Position numbers and translations under genes: made by a program. A stretch of DNA of 9,405 nucleotides from an uncultured Maritalea sp. Lineage in GTDB: Bacteria > Pseudomonadota > Alphaproteobacteria > Rhizobiales > Devosiaceae. The notes below the pieces were generated by a model. The model was not told the DNA's origin. It searched no databases and saw only the letters and a program-made list of their open reading frames with translations. The DNA is taken from contig CAJXLH010000088.1 in the NCBI GenBank assembly GCA_913055925.1, forward strand, positions 1 to 9,405. The letters are read 5' to 3'. Positions 1 to 5,954 of the stretch are shown here, piece by piece (position 1 is the first letter of the stretch; every line of letters starts with the position of its first letter).

Positions 1-234
1 CCGGTGGTCACGGTTATTGCTTTGGGCATCCCTACAATCTTTTCTGGCGCGATTATCACCGAGCAGATTTTCCGCGTGAACGGCCTTGGCCAATTGCTGA
101 TTATCGGCATTCAGGGTGCGGACATTCCAATGGTTCAAACGCTTACGTTCATGTTTGCTGTTCTGATTGTGCTGTTTAACTTGATTGCCGACATTGTGTA
201 CGGCCTCCTAGACCCGAGGATCCGCTATGACTGA
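1..234 (+). CDS. Peptide ABC transporter permease, DppB/OppB type (3' part only)
   Basis: This is the C-terminal 77 residues of an inner-membrane permease of the binding-protein-dependent peptide importer family. The frame is open from base 1, so the true start lies upstream of the window. Two hydrophobic segments are visible, around residues 3-20 and 45-65. They are joined by a loop with TEQIFRVNGLGQL, which matches the E-x-I-F-x-x-x-G-x-G-x-L pattern near the end of DppB/OppB/NikB proteins. The protein ends in LLDPRIRYD, the usual last helix and tail of this subfamily. The stop overlaps the start of the next permease by 8 bp, so the two are almost certainly translated together and form the heterodimeric channel. 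The substrate cannot be read from this fragment. Di- or oligopeptides are the default, but nickel, opines or glutathione are possible in the same family. Confidence 0.9.
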   Translation, partial: PVVTVIALGIPTIFSGAIITEQIFRVNGLGQLLIIGIQGADIPMVQTLTFMFAVLIVLFNLIADIVYGLLDPRIRYD

Positions 235-1153
235 TCAGGCTGTGACAACAAACACAGACAACGCCCAACTTGGCGCGCAGCGCACGCTTTGGGGTGATGT
301 TTGGCGCCAGTTTATGCAACACAAAGGCGGCGTGGCTGGATCGATCGTATTTGTGACGATTGTGTTGGTGGTGGCCCTTGGTCCATTCATCCACACAGTT
401 GACCCGCAGTTCCTGGATATCCGGAACAAAAACCTTGGGCCTTCGTTCGCTCATCCAATGGGCACTGACAATCTGGGTCGCGATATGTTCGCCCAGATTT
501 TGGCCGGTGGTCGGATCACGCTGGCGGTAGGCATTTTGGCGATGGCATTGTCGCTGGTGCTCGGCACATTGGTTGGCGTCGTTGCGGGCTTCTTTAAAAA
601 GCTTGATGGCATTTTGATGCGGACGACAGACTTGTTCCTCGCTTTGCCGCTATTGCCATTGCTTTTGGTGATCATCATGCTTTTCCGCGACCCATTGCGT
701 CAGGCATTTGGACCGGAAACTGGCATTTTCTTGCTGATCGTTTTTGTGATCGGCATCACCAGCTGGATGAACACTGCACGTATTGTGCGTGGTGAAGTGT
801 TGGCAATTAAAGAGCGTGAGTTTGTTTTGGCCGCACGCTCGATCGGTACGCGCTCTTGGACGACCATTTGGCGTCACATTTTCCCGAACGTTTTGAGCCC
901 TGTGATGGTTTCTGCAACACTGGGTATTGCGAACGCGATTATTACAGAAAGTGCGTTGAGCTTCTTGGGACTTGGCTTCCCGTCAGACTTCCCGACATGG
1001 GGTCGTCTATTGTTTGACGGTACAAGCTTTATGACCGTGACGCCGATCCGCGTGGTTTGGCCGGGTGTGATGATCTCGCTGGTTGTATTGAGCATCAACT
1101 ATATCGGCGATGGCGTACGCGACGCCCTTGACCCACGCATTCGTGGTCGTTGA
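227..1153 (+). CDS. Peptide ABC transporter permease, DppC/OppC type
   Basis: A 308-residue integral membrane subunit that would pair with the preceding permease to form the pore of a di/oligopeptide importer. The N-terminal arm (about residues 1-35) is cytoplasmic and leads into a first membrane helix at about 36-56. The periplasmic segment carries HPMGTDNLGRD (76-86), a hallmark of the DppC/OppC N-terminal region. Further helices lie near 97-121, 136-152, 166-182, 225-245 and 275-295. The cytoplasmic EAA-type coupling loop is about 198-221 (FVLAARSIG, ending HIFPN), where the ATPase subunit docks. The tail LDPRIRGR is typical. The ATG at 227 overlaps the upstream stop by 8 bp. No ATPase gene follows, because a strong hairpin terminator comes 26 bp later, so the ATP-binding subunits must lie upstream of the window or elsewhere. 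Length is normal for the family. Substrate is inferred from family only. Confidence 0.95.
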   Translation: MTDQAVTTNTDNAQLGAQRTLWGDVWRQFMQHKGGVAGSIVFVTIVLVVALGPFIHTVDPQFLDIRNKNLGPSFAHPMGTDNLGRDMFAQILAGGRITLAVGILAMALSLVLGTLVGVVAGFFKKLDGILMRTTDLFLALPLLPLLLVIIMLFRDPLRQAFGPETGIFLLIVFVIGITSWMNTARIVRGEVLAIKEREFVLAARSIGTRSWTTIWRHIFPNVLSPVMVSATLGIANAIITESALSFLGLGFPSDFPTWGRLLFDGTSFMTVTPIRVVWPGVMISLVVLSINYIGDGVRDALDPRIRGR

Positions 1154-1179
1154 TTTCGGCTTGAAAACAAGTTCAAATG

Positions 1180-1200
1180 AAGGGGGCGTTTCGCCCCCTT
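1180..1200 (+). terminator. Rho-independent terminator after the permease genes
   Basis: A perfect 9-bp stem (AAGGGGGCG at 1180-1188, CGCCCCCTT at 1192-1200) with a three-base TTT loop is followed by TACTTT. It sits 26 bp after the permease stop and 32 bp before the start of the M20 peptidase gene. It should end most transcription of the permease operon. The imperfect T tract may allow some read-through into the peptidase gene. Confidence 0.85.
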
Positions 1201-1232
1201 TACTTTGTGAATTACTATTTGAGGACTTTTAA

Positions 1233-2654
1233 GTGAGCAATCAGCGAGCGGCGGCGATTGAACGTGCAAGATCATATCTGAATGACGGTCAGTTTTTGAA
1301 ATATTTGGGACAACGTGTTTCGGTTAAAACCCAAAGCTCTGTCGCTGGCAGCCTACCCGACCTCAACTATTATCTCGACCAAACAATCGCACCAGATTTC
1401 CGCTTAATAGGTTTTGACACGCAGACCTTTGCCAATGAGGCGGCAGATGGTGGCCCGTTCCTCGTCGCGTCACGCATTGAAGGCGAAGATCTGCCGACAA
1501 TTTTTTGTTATGGCCATGGCGATGTGGTGCCGGGCATGGAAGGTGCATGGAGCGAAGGGCGTGACCCGTGGACAGTGACGATTGAAGGCGACCGCATTTA
1601 TGGACGCGGTACGGCAGACAATAAGGGTCAACACACCATCAATATGACAGCGCTTGAAGCTGTGCTCGCGGAACGTGGCGAACTAGGCTTCAATATGAAG
1701 TTTTTGGTAGAAACTTCAGAAGAAACCGGCTCGCCTGGTTTGCGTGAATTCTGCCAAGCAAAGAAGGATTTGCTGGCGGCGGATGTCCTAATTGCATCTG
1801 ACGGACCGCGGGTGGCGGTAGATACACCGACCATGGTTTTGGGCGTGCGTGGCGCGATGGAATTTTCCCTTGTGGCCGACTTACGGCAAGAAGATCACCA
1901 TTCGGGGAATTGGGGCGGCATTCTTGTCGATCCTTCCGTTTTGCTCTCTTACGCGCTTTCTACGATCATCAGTCGCGAGGGACGCATATTGATCCCAGAA
2001 TGGTTGCCGAAGAGCGTTCCAGATTATGTGAAAGACACTTTAGTCGGCTGCCCGTTCGACCCCGGCGAAAGCGCCGACATGCCAGACCATGAATGGGGCG
2101 AGCCAGGTCTGTCGATTGCTGAGCGCCTATATGCTTGGAACAGTTTTAGCGTTTTAGCCATGGAGGCTGGGGAGCCAACCAACCCGCAAAATGCAATTCC
2201 AAAACGGGCGGCGCTGCACTGCGGTTTGCGGTTTATTGTTGGCACCGAAACCGACAAGGTGCTCCCTGCCCTGCGGGCGCATTTGGATAAGCACGGTTTT
2301 GATATGATCAAAATTGAAGCGCCAGCGGATAGTCCTGCCTATCAAGCTTCCCGCCATGATCCAAATCTGCCATGGGTGAAGTGGGCTGGTCGCTCCATCA
2401 AAGCCACGATGGGACGCGCGCCACAGATATTGCCAAACGCTGCTGGTTCTCTACCGAATGACATATTTTGCGATGTCCTAGACATGCCAACATTGTGGGT
2501 GCCGCACTCTTACAATTCTTGCGGCCAACATGCGCCGGATGAACATTTGTTGATGCCCTTAGTGGAAGAAGGCTTGGCCATGATGACGGGCATCTTTTGG
2601 GACGCCGGCGAGTTAGGCGGCGATTTTGAAGGCAAACTCGCCGCCATTGGTTGA
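1233..2654 (+). CDS. M20 family metallopeptidase (dipeptidase/deacylase type)
   Basis: A 473-residue cytosolic zinc hydrolase of the M20 (ArgE/DapE/ACY1/CPG2) family. All expected active-site positions are visible. H95 and catalytic D97 lie in GHGDVVPG, and the metal-bridging D129 in GRGTADNKGQ. Catalytic E163 and ligand E164 lie in TSEETGS, followed by ligand D190 in IASDGPR and H433 in SCGQHAPDEH near the end. The middle lid/dimerisation domain carries HHSGNWGG (222-229), typical of M20 peptidases. There is no signal peptide. The GTG start at 1233 is chosen because GAGGA (1221-1225) lies 7 bp upstream and the family N-terminus follows. Length matches the roughly 460-480 residue carnosinase-like M20 enzymes. 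Its place just after peptide permeases suggests it hydrolyses imported dipeptides or N-acyl amino acids, but specificity cannot be deduced. It ends 20 bp from the converging SbtA-like gene. Confidence 0.93.
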   Translation: MSNQRAAAIERARSYLNDGQFLKYLGQRVSVKTQSSVAGSLPDLNYYLDQTIAPDFRLIGFDTQTFANEAADGGPFLVASRIEGEDLPTIFCYGHGDVVPGMEGAWSEGRDPWTVTIEGDRIYGRGTADNKGQHTINMTALEAVLAERGELGFNMKFLVETSEETGSPGLREFCQAKKDLLAADVLIASDGPRVAVDTPTMVLGVRGAMEFSLVADLRQEDHHSGNWGGILVDPSVLLSYALSTIISREGRILIPEWLPKSVPDYVKDTLVGCPFDPGESADMPDHEWGEPGLSIAERLYAWNSFSVLAMEAGEPTNPQNAIPKRAALHCGLRFIVGTETDKVLPALRAHLDKHGFDMIKIEAPADSPAYQASRHDPNLPWVKWAGRSIKATMGRAPQILPNAAGSLPNDIFCDVLDMPTLWVPHSYNSCGQHAPDEHLLMPLVEEGLAMMTGIFWDAGELGGDFEGKLAAIG

Positions 2655-2674
2655 GGTATGGAATTCTGATCGAC

Positions 2675-3640
2675 TTATAGCGTCGCCAACCACAGATAAA
2701 GTGGCAACCCGATCGCAATGTTGAACGGGAAGGTCACGCCCAATGACATGGTGAGGTAAATGCCGGACTTGGCGTCCGGCAATGCGATCTTCATAGCGGC
2801 AGGTACGGCGATATATGACGCCGAAGCGGACAAAACCATAAGAAGGAATACCCCGCCCGCGGAAATGCCGATCAGCGAACCAACACCGTAACCTAAGACG
2901 GCGCCGATAATTGGCATGATGATGCCGAACGCAAACAAACCAGCTGTAAGATATTGGCGGTTTTCCATAATTGAGCGCCCAGCCGAAAGCCCCATATCCA
3001 ACAAGAAGAGGCAAAGGATGCCTGTGAAAGGCACGACGATGAATGGATCGATTTGTTGCAATCCGCTTTCACCGGTGATCATGCCAATGGCGAAAGAGCC
3101 CACGAGCAAAACAATCGAGCCGTTTCCGATGATGTCGCGCACAAGTTTCTTTTTTGACTGTGCGACATTGCCTTTTGACCCGGCAATCCAAAGTGCGGAT
3201 AGAATAGCAGGCACCTCCATGACGGCGGCCACAGCCACCATATAACCCTCAAACTTCACGCCGTTTAGCTCTAACAAACTGGTCGCCGTGACAAAGGTGA
3301 CAATAGAAATCGAACCATAGTGTCCCGCCACCGCTGCCGCGTTCAGATCATCAAGCTTGGTCATGAGCTTGAGAAGGAAAAACGCAATGAACGGGATGAG
3401 CGCCGAAAGCGCTGCACCTGCCGCGATGGTCAGCAATGTTTCCGCCGTTATGCCGTTGGAAATTAGGTTTGCGCCGCCCTTAAAACCAATCGCAAACAGC
3501 AAGTAGATCGACATGATTTTTGCCGCGCCTTCTGGCATCGACAGATCACTGCGCGATATGGCGGCAACTAGGCCGAGAATGAAAAATAGAATTGTTGGTG
3601 CCAAAAGATTGGCAGATAGCATTGCCAATGTTGCTTCCAT
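2675..3640 (-). CDS. SbtA-like sodium-dependent bicarbonate transporter family permease
   Basis: A 321-residue, very hydrophobic inner-membrane protein with about ten membrane segments. It resembles the SbtA/DUF897 family: an N-terminal half with FKGGANLIS (53-61) and AGHYGSIS (105-112), and a C-terminal half with SASASYIAVPAA (271-282) leading into a T/P-rich helix ending LPLYLWLA. These sit where cyanobacterial SbtA has its two inverted-repeat substrate motifs. The cytoplasmic loop between halves (about 154-172) is much shorter than in cyanobacterial SbtA of roughly 370 residues. In characterised members the transport is Na+/HCO3- symport. Here that is a family assignment, and other anions are possible. 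Start choice: an ATG exists at 3655, but it overlaps a GGGGGA Shine-Dalgarno (3653-3648) placed 7 bp before the ATG at 3640, so 3640 is preferred. No SbtB (PII-like) gene is adjacent. It is divergent from the LysR gene, its likely regulator. Confidence 0.85.
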   Translation of the reverse strand: MEATLAMLSANLLAPTILFFILGLVAAISRSDLSMPEGAAKIMSIYLLFAIGFKGGANLISNGITAETLLTIAAGAALSALIPFIAFFLLKLMTKLDDLNAAAVAGHYGSISIVTFVTATSLLELNGVKFEGYMVAVAAVMEVPAILSALWIAGSKGNVAQSKKKLVRDIIGNGSIVLLVGSFAIGMITGESGLQQIDPFIVVPFTGILCLFLLDMGLSAGRSIMENRQYLTAGLFAFGIIMPIIGAVLGYGVGSLIGISAGGVFLLMVLSASASYIAVPAAMKIALPDAKSGIYLTMSLGVTFPFNIAIGLPLYLWLATL

Positions 3641-3647
3641 GAAGACA

Positions 3648-3653
3648 TCCCCC
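3648..3653 (-). promoter_or_regulatory. Shine-Dalgarno deciding the start of the SbtA-like gene
   Basis: Read on the minus strand, GGGGGA is followed by 7 bases and then ATG at 3640. It overlaps the upstream in-frame ATG at 3655, which has no ribosome-binding site of its own. This supports the shorter, 321-residue protein. Confidence 0.6.
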
Positions 3654-3728
3654 ATTTGTGAGTGCGGCCCAATGTTGGCTGCACCGTTCAGTCATCAAAT
3701 CTGCGGGACGTTTAGCTTGCCAGCTTTC

Positions 3729-3758
3729 ATCATACTAATATATATTACTGATCATATA
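3729..3758. promoter_or_regulatory. Candidate LysR operator between the divergent genes
   Basis: The 134-bp gap between the SbtA-like and LysR genes contains a short AT-rich tract unlike its surroundings. It holds a perfect 12-bp palindrome TAATATATATTA (3736-3747), a 6-bp palindrome TGATCA (3749-3754), and a direct repeat ATCATA at 3729 and 3751, spaced 22 bp, about two helical turns. LysR regulators typically bind AT-rich dyads upstream of divergent target genes and repress their own gene. No convincing -35/-10 pair could be fixed for either gene. The assignment as operator is inference from position and symmetry. Confidence 0.45.
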
Positions 3759-3774
3759 CATTGGAAATTCCTAT

Positions 3775-4683
3775 ATGAAACTAACCATCCGACAGTTGGA
3801 ATATATCGTTGCTGTTGCAGATTCTGGCCAATTCAGCATTGCTGCGAAGCAACTGAATGTGGCACAACCCAGCCTTTCCGCTCAGATTGCGGATTGTGAG
3901 TTTCATTTGGGCGCGCGAATATTTGACCGAGACCGCAACGGCGCGCGAGCTACACATTTGGGCGAAGAAATAATTCGGCGCGCGCGCATTGTTTTAGATG
4001 AAGCCGAGCAGCTGTTTGCTATCGCCACAGAACGACAGATCTTTGACGGTCGGTTGCGGCTCGGCGTGTTGCCGTCAATTGGTCCATACATCTTACCAAG
4101 CGTTGTGCGTGCCCTTCACGCAAAATTTCCAGATCTGAAGGCTGTCATTAAGGACGCGAACACTGTACTTTTGCAGTCCGGGCTGCGCGACGGCACGATT
4201 GATTTCGCCATATCAACGCCGGAAGATCATCCAAACACCCTGCATTCACCGCTCTTTGAAGAACGTTTTTGGGTCGCGTTTGCGCCCGATGACTCGCTTG
4301 CGCGCCAGAAAGCGCCTATTGGACAAGAACAGTTGAGTGGGCGGACACTTTTGACGCTGGATACCTCTCACCGGTTGGCCCGCATTGTTCATGAACTTGC
4401 CTCGCGCACCAATGCACTTGTTTCTCCCGATTATAGCGGCGATAGCCTCGACACGATCAGGATGATGGCGGCGACAGGTACGGGCGTTGCGATCTTACCT
4501 GAGATTTATGCAATGGCGGTTGGCAAAAACAGCCGCGGCATTGTCATGCGACGGATTGATTTGGATATTGCCCATCGGCGAATTGTGCTTGTTCAAAAAC
4601 AAACCAAACAGCCGATACCGGGGACGGAGCTTTTGGCTGAAGAACTAACGCAACAAGCGCAGCTCTATCTTGAGCCGCGCTAG
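3775..4683 (+). CDS. LysR family transcriptional regulator, OxyR-like but without redox cysteines
   Basis: A 302-residue DNA-binding regulator. The N-terminal winged helix-turn-helix covers about residues 1-60, with the LysR signature around SIAAKQLNVAQPSLSAQI (21-38) and RIFDRDRNGARATHLG (48-63). A linker helix (65-88) and the two-lobed effector domain (about 92-295) follow. The effector domain reads like the OxyR branch: LRLGVLPSIGPYILP (94-108), DFAI (143-146), LLTLDTSHRL (192-201), SLDTIRMMAATGTGVAILP (224-242). The peroxidatic Cys of OxyR, which follows H in GHCL, is R200 here, and no second redox Cys is present. The only cysteine is C41 in the DNA-binding domain. It is therefore unlikely to sense peroxide by disulphide formation. 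Divergent placement next to the SbtA-like gene suggests it controls that gene. The start at 3775 has a weak GGAAA (3763-3767) 7 bp upstream. The effector is unknown. Confidence 0.9.
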   Translation: MKLTIRQLEYIVAVADSGQFSIAAKQLNVAQPSLSAQIADCEFHLGARIFDRDRNGARATHLGEEIIRRARIVLDEAEQLFAIATERQIFDGRLRLGVLPSIGPYILPSVVRALHAKFPDLKAVIKDANTVLLQSGLRDGTIDFAISTPEDHPNTLHSPLFEERFWVAFAPDDSLARQKAPIGQEQLSGRTLLTLDTSHRLARIVHELASRTNALVSPDYSGDSLDTIRMMAATGTGVAILPEIYAMAVGKNSRGIVMRRIDLDIAHRRIVLVQKQTKQPIPGTELLAEELTQQAQLYLEPR

Positions 4684-4691
4684 CGCTTGCC

Positions 4692-4720
4692 AAATCGTCG
4701 ACTATTTCCGTCGACGGTTT
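4692..4720. terminator. Bidirectional hairpin terminator between converging genes
   Basis: The arms 4692-4702 and 4710-4720 form an 11-bp stem (AAATCGTCGAC against GTCGACGGTTT, one G-T wobble) around a 7-base loop, TATTTCC. The + strand continues with a short T run, and the opposite strand has AAA-derived Ts as well, so it can serve both the LysR gene (ends 4683) and the small membrane-protein gene. The right arm lies inside the last codons of the minus-strand gene, whose stop codon is at 4702-4704. Confidence 0.6.
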
Positions 4721-5004
4721 TCCCACCAACGTCGAATACGAATGATGGCGCTTGCAACAGGGCCGCGCAAAAGTGGCACATCAACGGCTAAGAGCAATAG
4801 TCCCAGGGGCAGCATCCAGATGCCAAGGACGGGCAGAAAACTGAAAACGCCGCCCAACACAAGCAGTACACCAAGTGGGATGCGAATGAGCATGGCCAGC
4901 GGGTGCCTGAGGACCTTAAGCATTCGGGCAAGCGGACTGGGCACCGCGCGTTCCAACCGATCAAATTGACGTTGAAATCGTCCGTCATTTTTGTCGAGGC
5001 GCAT
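4702..5004 (-). CDS. Small two-helix membrane protein, PGPGW-like, function unknown
   Basis: A 100-residue protein of unknown function. The N-terminal third is charged and probably cytoplasmic. Two closely spaced hydrophobic helices lie at about 36-55 and 58-76, separated by a tight turn, FSFLPVLGIW. A basic C-terminus (RIRRWWENRRRK) follows. The glycine-rich first helix, the turn with proline and glycine, and the second helix MLPLGLLLLAVD resemble the widespread PGPGW-type small transmembrane proteins. Such proteins are sometimes mislabelled in databases as tryptophan synthase beta subunit, and nothing here supports that name. The ATG at 5004 is chosen over the TTG at 5007 because AGGGA (5015-5011 on the minus strand) is 6 bp upstream of the ATG. 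It converges on the LysR gene and is divergent from rplU. No partner gene is evident, so the role is unknown. Confidence 0.7.
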   Translation of the reverse strand: MRLDKNDGRFQRQFDRLERAVPSPLARMLKVLRHPLAMLIRIPLGVLLVLGGVFSFLPVLGIWMLPLGLLLLAVDVPLLRGPVASAIIRIRRWWENRRRK

Positions 5005-5336
5005 CAAAATTCCCTATTACATTCTTCCGACAGCCGGTTGGTGGTGCAATGCATGTGGTGATTTGTGCCAAAACTACAACCATAAATCTGGCATGTTTAT
5101 GGCTGATGATATTGTCAAAAACACTACAAACGCCGTGCCTGCGCTTGACTCTGGGGCCATTCTCCATCATAACCCAATTCGAATTTGCGCGTACTGGGAT
5201 CAGTGCGCGTTGATTTGTCTTTAGTAATGCACAGCTTAAGGCCGGTTCTCACAATAAGAGAATCAACAAAGATCGACTGAAATGTCGGCGCCGCACAGCG
5301 TGACAAAACAGAGCGAAAACGCTCAAAGGAAATGAT
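5005..5336 (+). other. Non-coding gap and rplU leader
   Basis: This 332-bp stretch holds no convincing gene. Open frames crossing it on both strands have no recognisable protein features. The first part (about 5016-5144) shows nothing clear. A sigma-70-like promoter lies at 5145-5173, leaving a leader of about 155 bases before rplU. The leader can form a 7-bp hairpin (5244-5250 with 5258-5264, one G-T pair, loop ACAATAA) and a short GAGCG-AAAA-CGCTC hairpin (5311-5324). The second hairpin ends directly against the AAAGGA ribosome-binding site (5325-5330). Long structured leaders are common for ribosomal-protein operons that are controlled by their own product, but no known leader family is recognised here. 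Confidence 0.5.
5145..5173 (+). promoter_or_regulatory. Candidate sigma-70 promoter for rplU-rpmA
   Basis: TTGACT (5145-5150), preceded by C to give the CTTGAC form common in alphaproteobacteria, is followed after 17 bases by CATAAC (5168-5173), which keeps the ATAA core of the -10 box. It is the best promoter match in the gap between the divergent membrane-protein gene and rplU. Transcription would start near 5180. Confidence 0.45.
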
Positions 5337-5936
5337 ATGTTTGCTGTGATCAAAACAGGCGGCAAGCAGTACAAAGTTGCTGCTGATGACGTCTTGGAAA
5401 TTGAAAAACTCGATGCCGAAGCAGGCGACGCTGTAGTATTTGAAGAAGTACTTATGGTTGGCGCTGACGGTGATGTAACAATCGGCACACCACTTGTGGA
5501 TGGTGCAACTGTTGCAGCTGAGTTGGTTGAGCAAAAGCGGTCTAAGAAAATCGTCGTCTTCAAAAAGAAGCGTCGTCAAAACTACCGCCGCAAAGCTGGT
5601 CACCGCCAAAACTTGTCAGTTGTTCGTATCACGGACATTTTGACAGGTGGCGCGAAGCCAAAAGCAAAAGCTGCAAAGAAACCTGCAGCGAAAAAAGAGG
5701 CTAAGTCAGAAGCCCCTGCAGCCGCAGCTGGCGCAAGCGATGACTTGAAACAAATTTCTGGCGTTGGTCCAGCTTTGGAAAAGAAACTTCATGCTTTGGG
5801 CGTGACTTCTTTGAAACAAGTTGCTGAATTCACCGCTGAAGACATTGAACGCGTAGATGCAGAGCTGAACTTTAAAGGCCGTATCGAGCGTGAAGATTGG
5901 ATCGGCCAAGCCAAAAAATTCTTGGCTGGCGAATAA
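5337..5936 (+). CDS. rplU: 50S ribosomal protein L21 with C-terminal helix-hairpin-helix extension
   Basis: Residues 1-103 are a complete L21, a 23S rRNA-binding protein of the large subunit. It begins MFAVIKTGGKQYKV and contains the signature KIVVFKKKRRQNYRRKAGHR (71-90). A flexible Lys/Ala/Pro-rich linker (about 105-133) follows. A folded extension (about 135-199) then carries a helix-hairpin-helix-like core, LKQISGVGPALEKKLHALGV (137-156), and a second conserved stretch, LNFKGRIEREDWIGQAKKF (177-195). L21 is normally about 100-105 residues. Extended versions occur in alphaproteobacteria, and from memory a very similar module also ends NuoE in rhizobia. The role of the extension is unknown; nucleic-acid or protein contact is plausible. 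AGGA (5327-5330) is 6 bp upstream of the ATG. rpmA follows after 18 bp, the standard rplU-rpmA pairing. The long leader may carry regulation. Confidence 0.97.
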   Translation: MFAVIKTGGKQYKVAADDVLEIEKLDAEAGDAVVFEEVLMVGADGDVTIGTPLVDGATVAAELVEQKRSKKIVVFKKKRRQNYRRKAGHRQNLSVVRITDILTGGAKPKAKAAKKPAAKKEAKSEAPAAAAGASDDLKQISGVGPALEKKLHALGVTSLKQVAEFTAEDIERVDAELNFKGRIEREDWIGQAKKFLAGE

Positions 5937-5954
5937 GAGTTAGGAGACTGACAA

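Noticed and set aside
1161..1176. Short TTGAA/TTCAA dyad before the permease-operon terminator
   Set aside because: A 5-bp AT-rich stem is expected by chance, and the adjacent 9-bp GC stem explains termination.
2613..3014. 133-codon minus-strand open frame
   Set aside because: It lies in another frame of the same strand as the SbtA-like gene and partly antisense to the M20 gene. It has many Arg/Cys residues, typical of a shadow frame.
3641..3655. Upstream ATG at 3655 for the SbtA-like gene
   Set aside because: No Shine-Dalgarno precedes it, and the ATG itself overlaps a GGGGGA that is well placed for the ATG at 3640.
4991..5224. 77-codon plus-strand open frame before rplU
   Set aside because: It overlaps the start of the small membrane-protein gene on the other strand and runs through the predicted rplU promoter. 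The composition is not protein-like and it has no clear homologue.
5124..5609. 161-codon minus-strand open frame across the rplU leader and the first half of rplU
   Set aside because: It is antisense to a certain ribosomal-protein gene, has low-complexity Ser/Phe/Cys-rich content, no recognisable domain and no ribosome-binding site noted.
5640..5735. Lys/Ala-rich repetitive stretch in rplU as a possible DNA repeat
   Set aside because: It is an ordinary low-complexity protein linker within a continuous reading frame, with no exact unit repeated.
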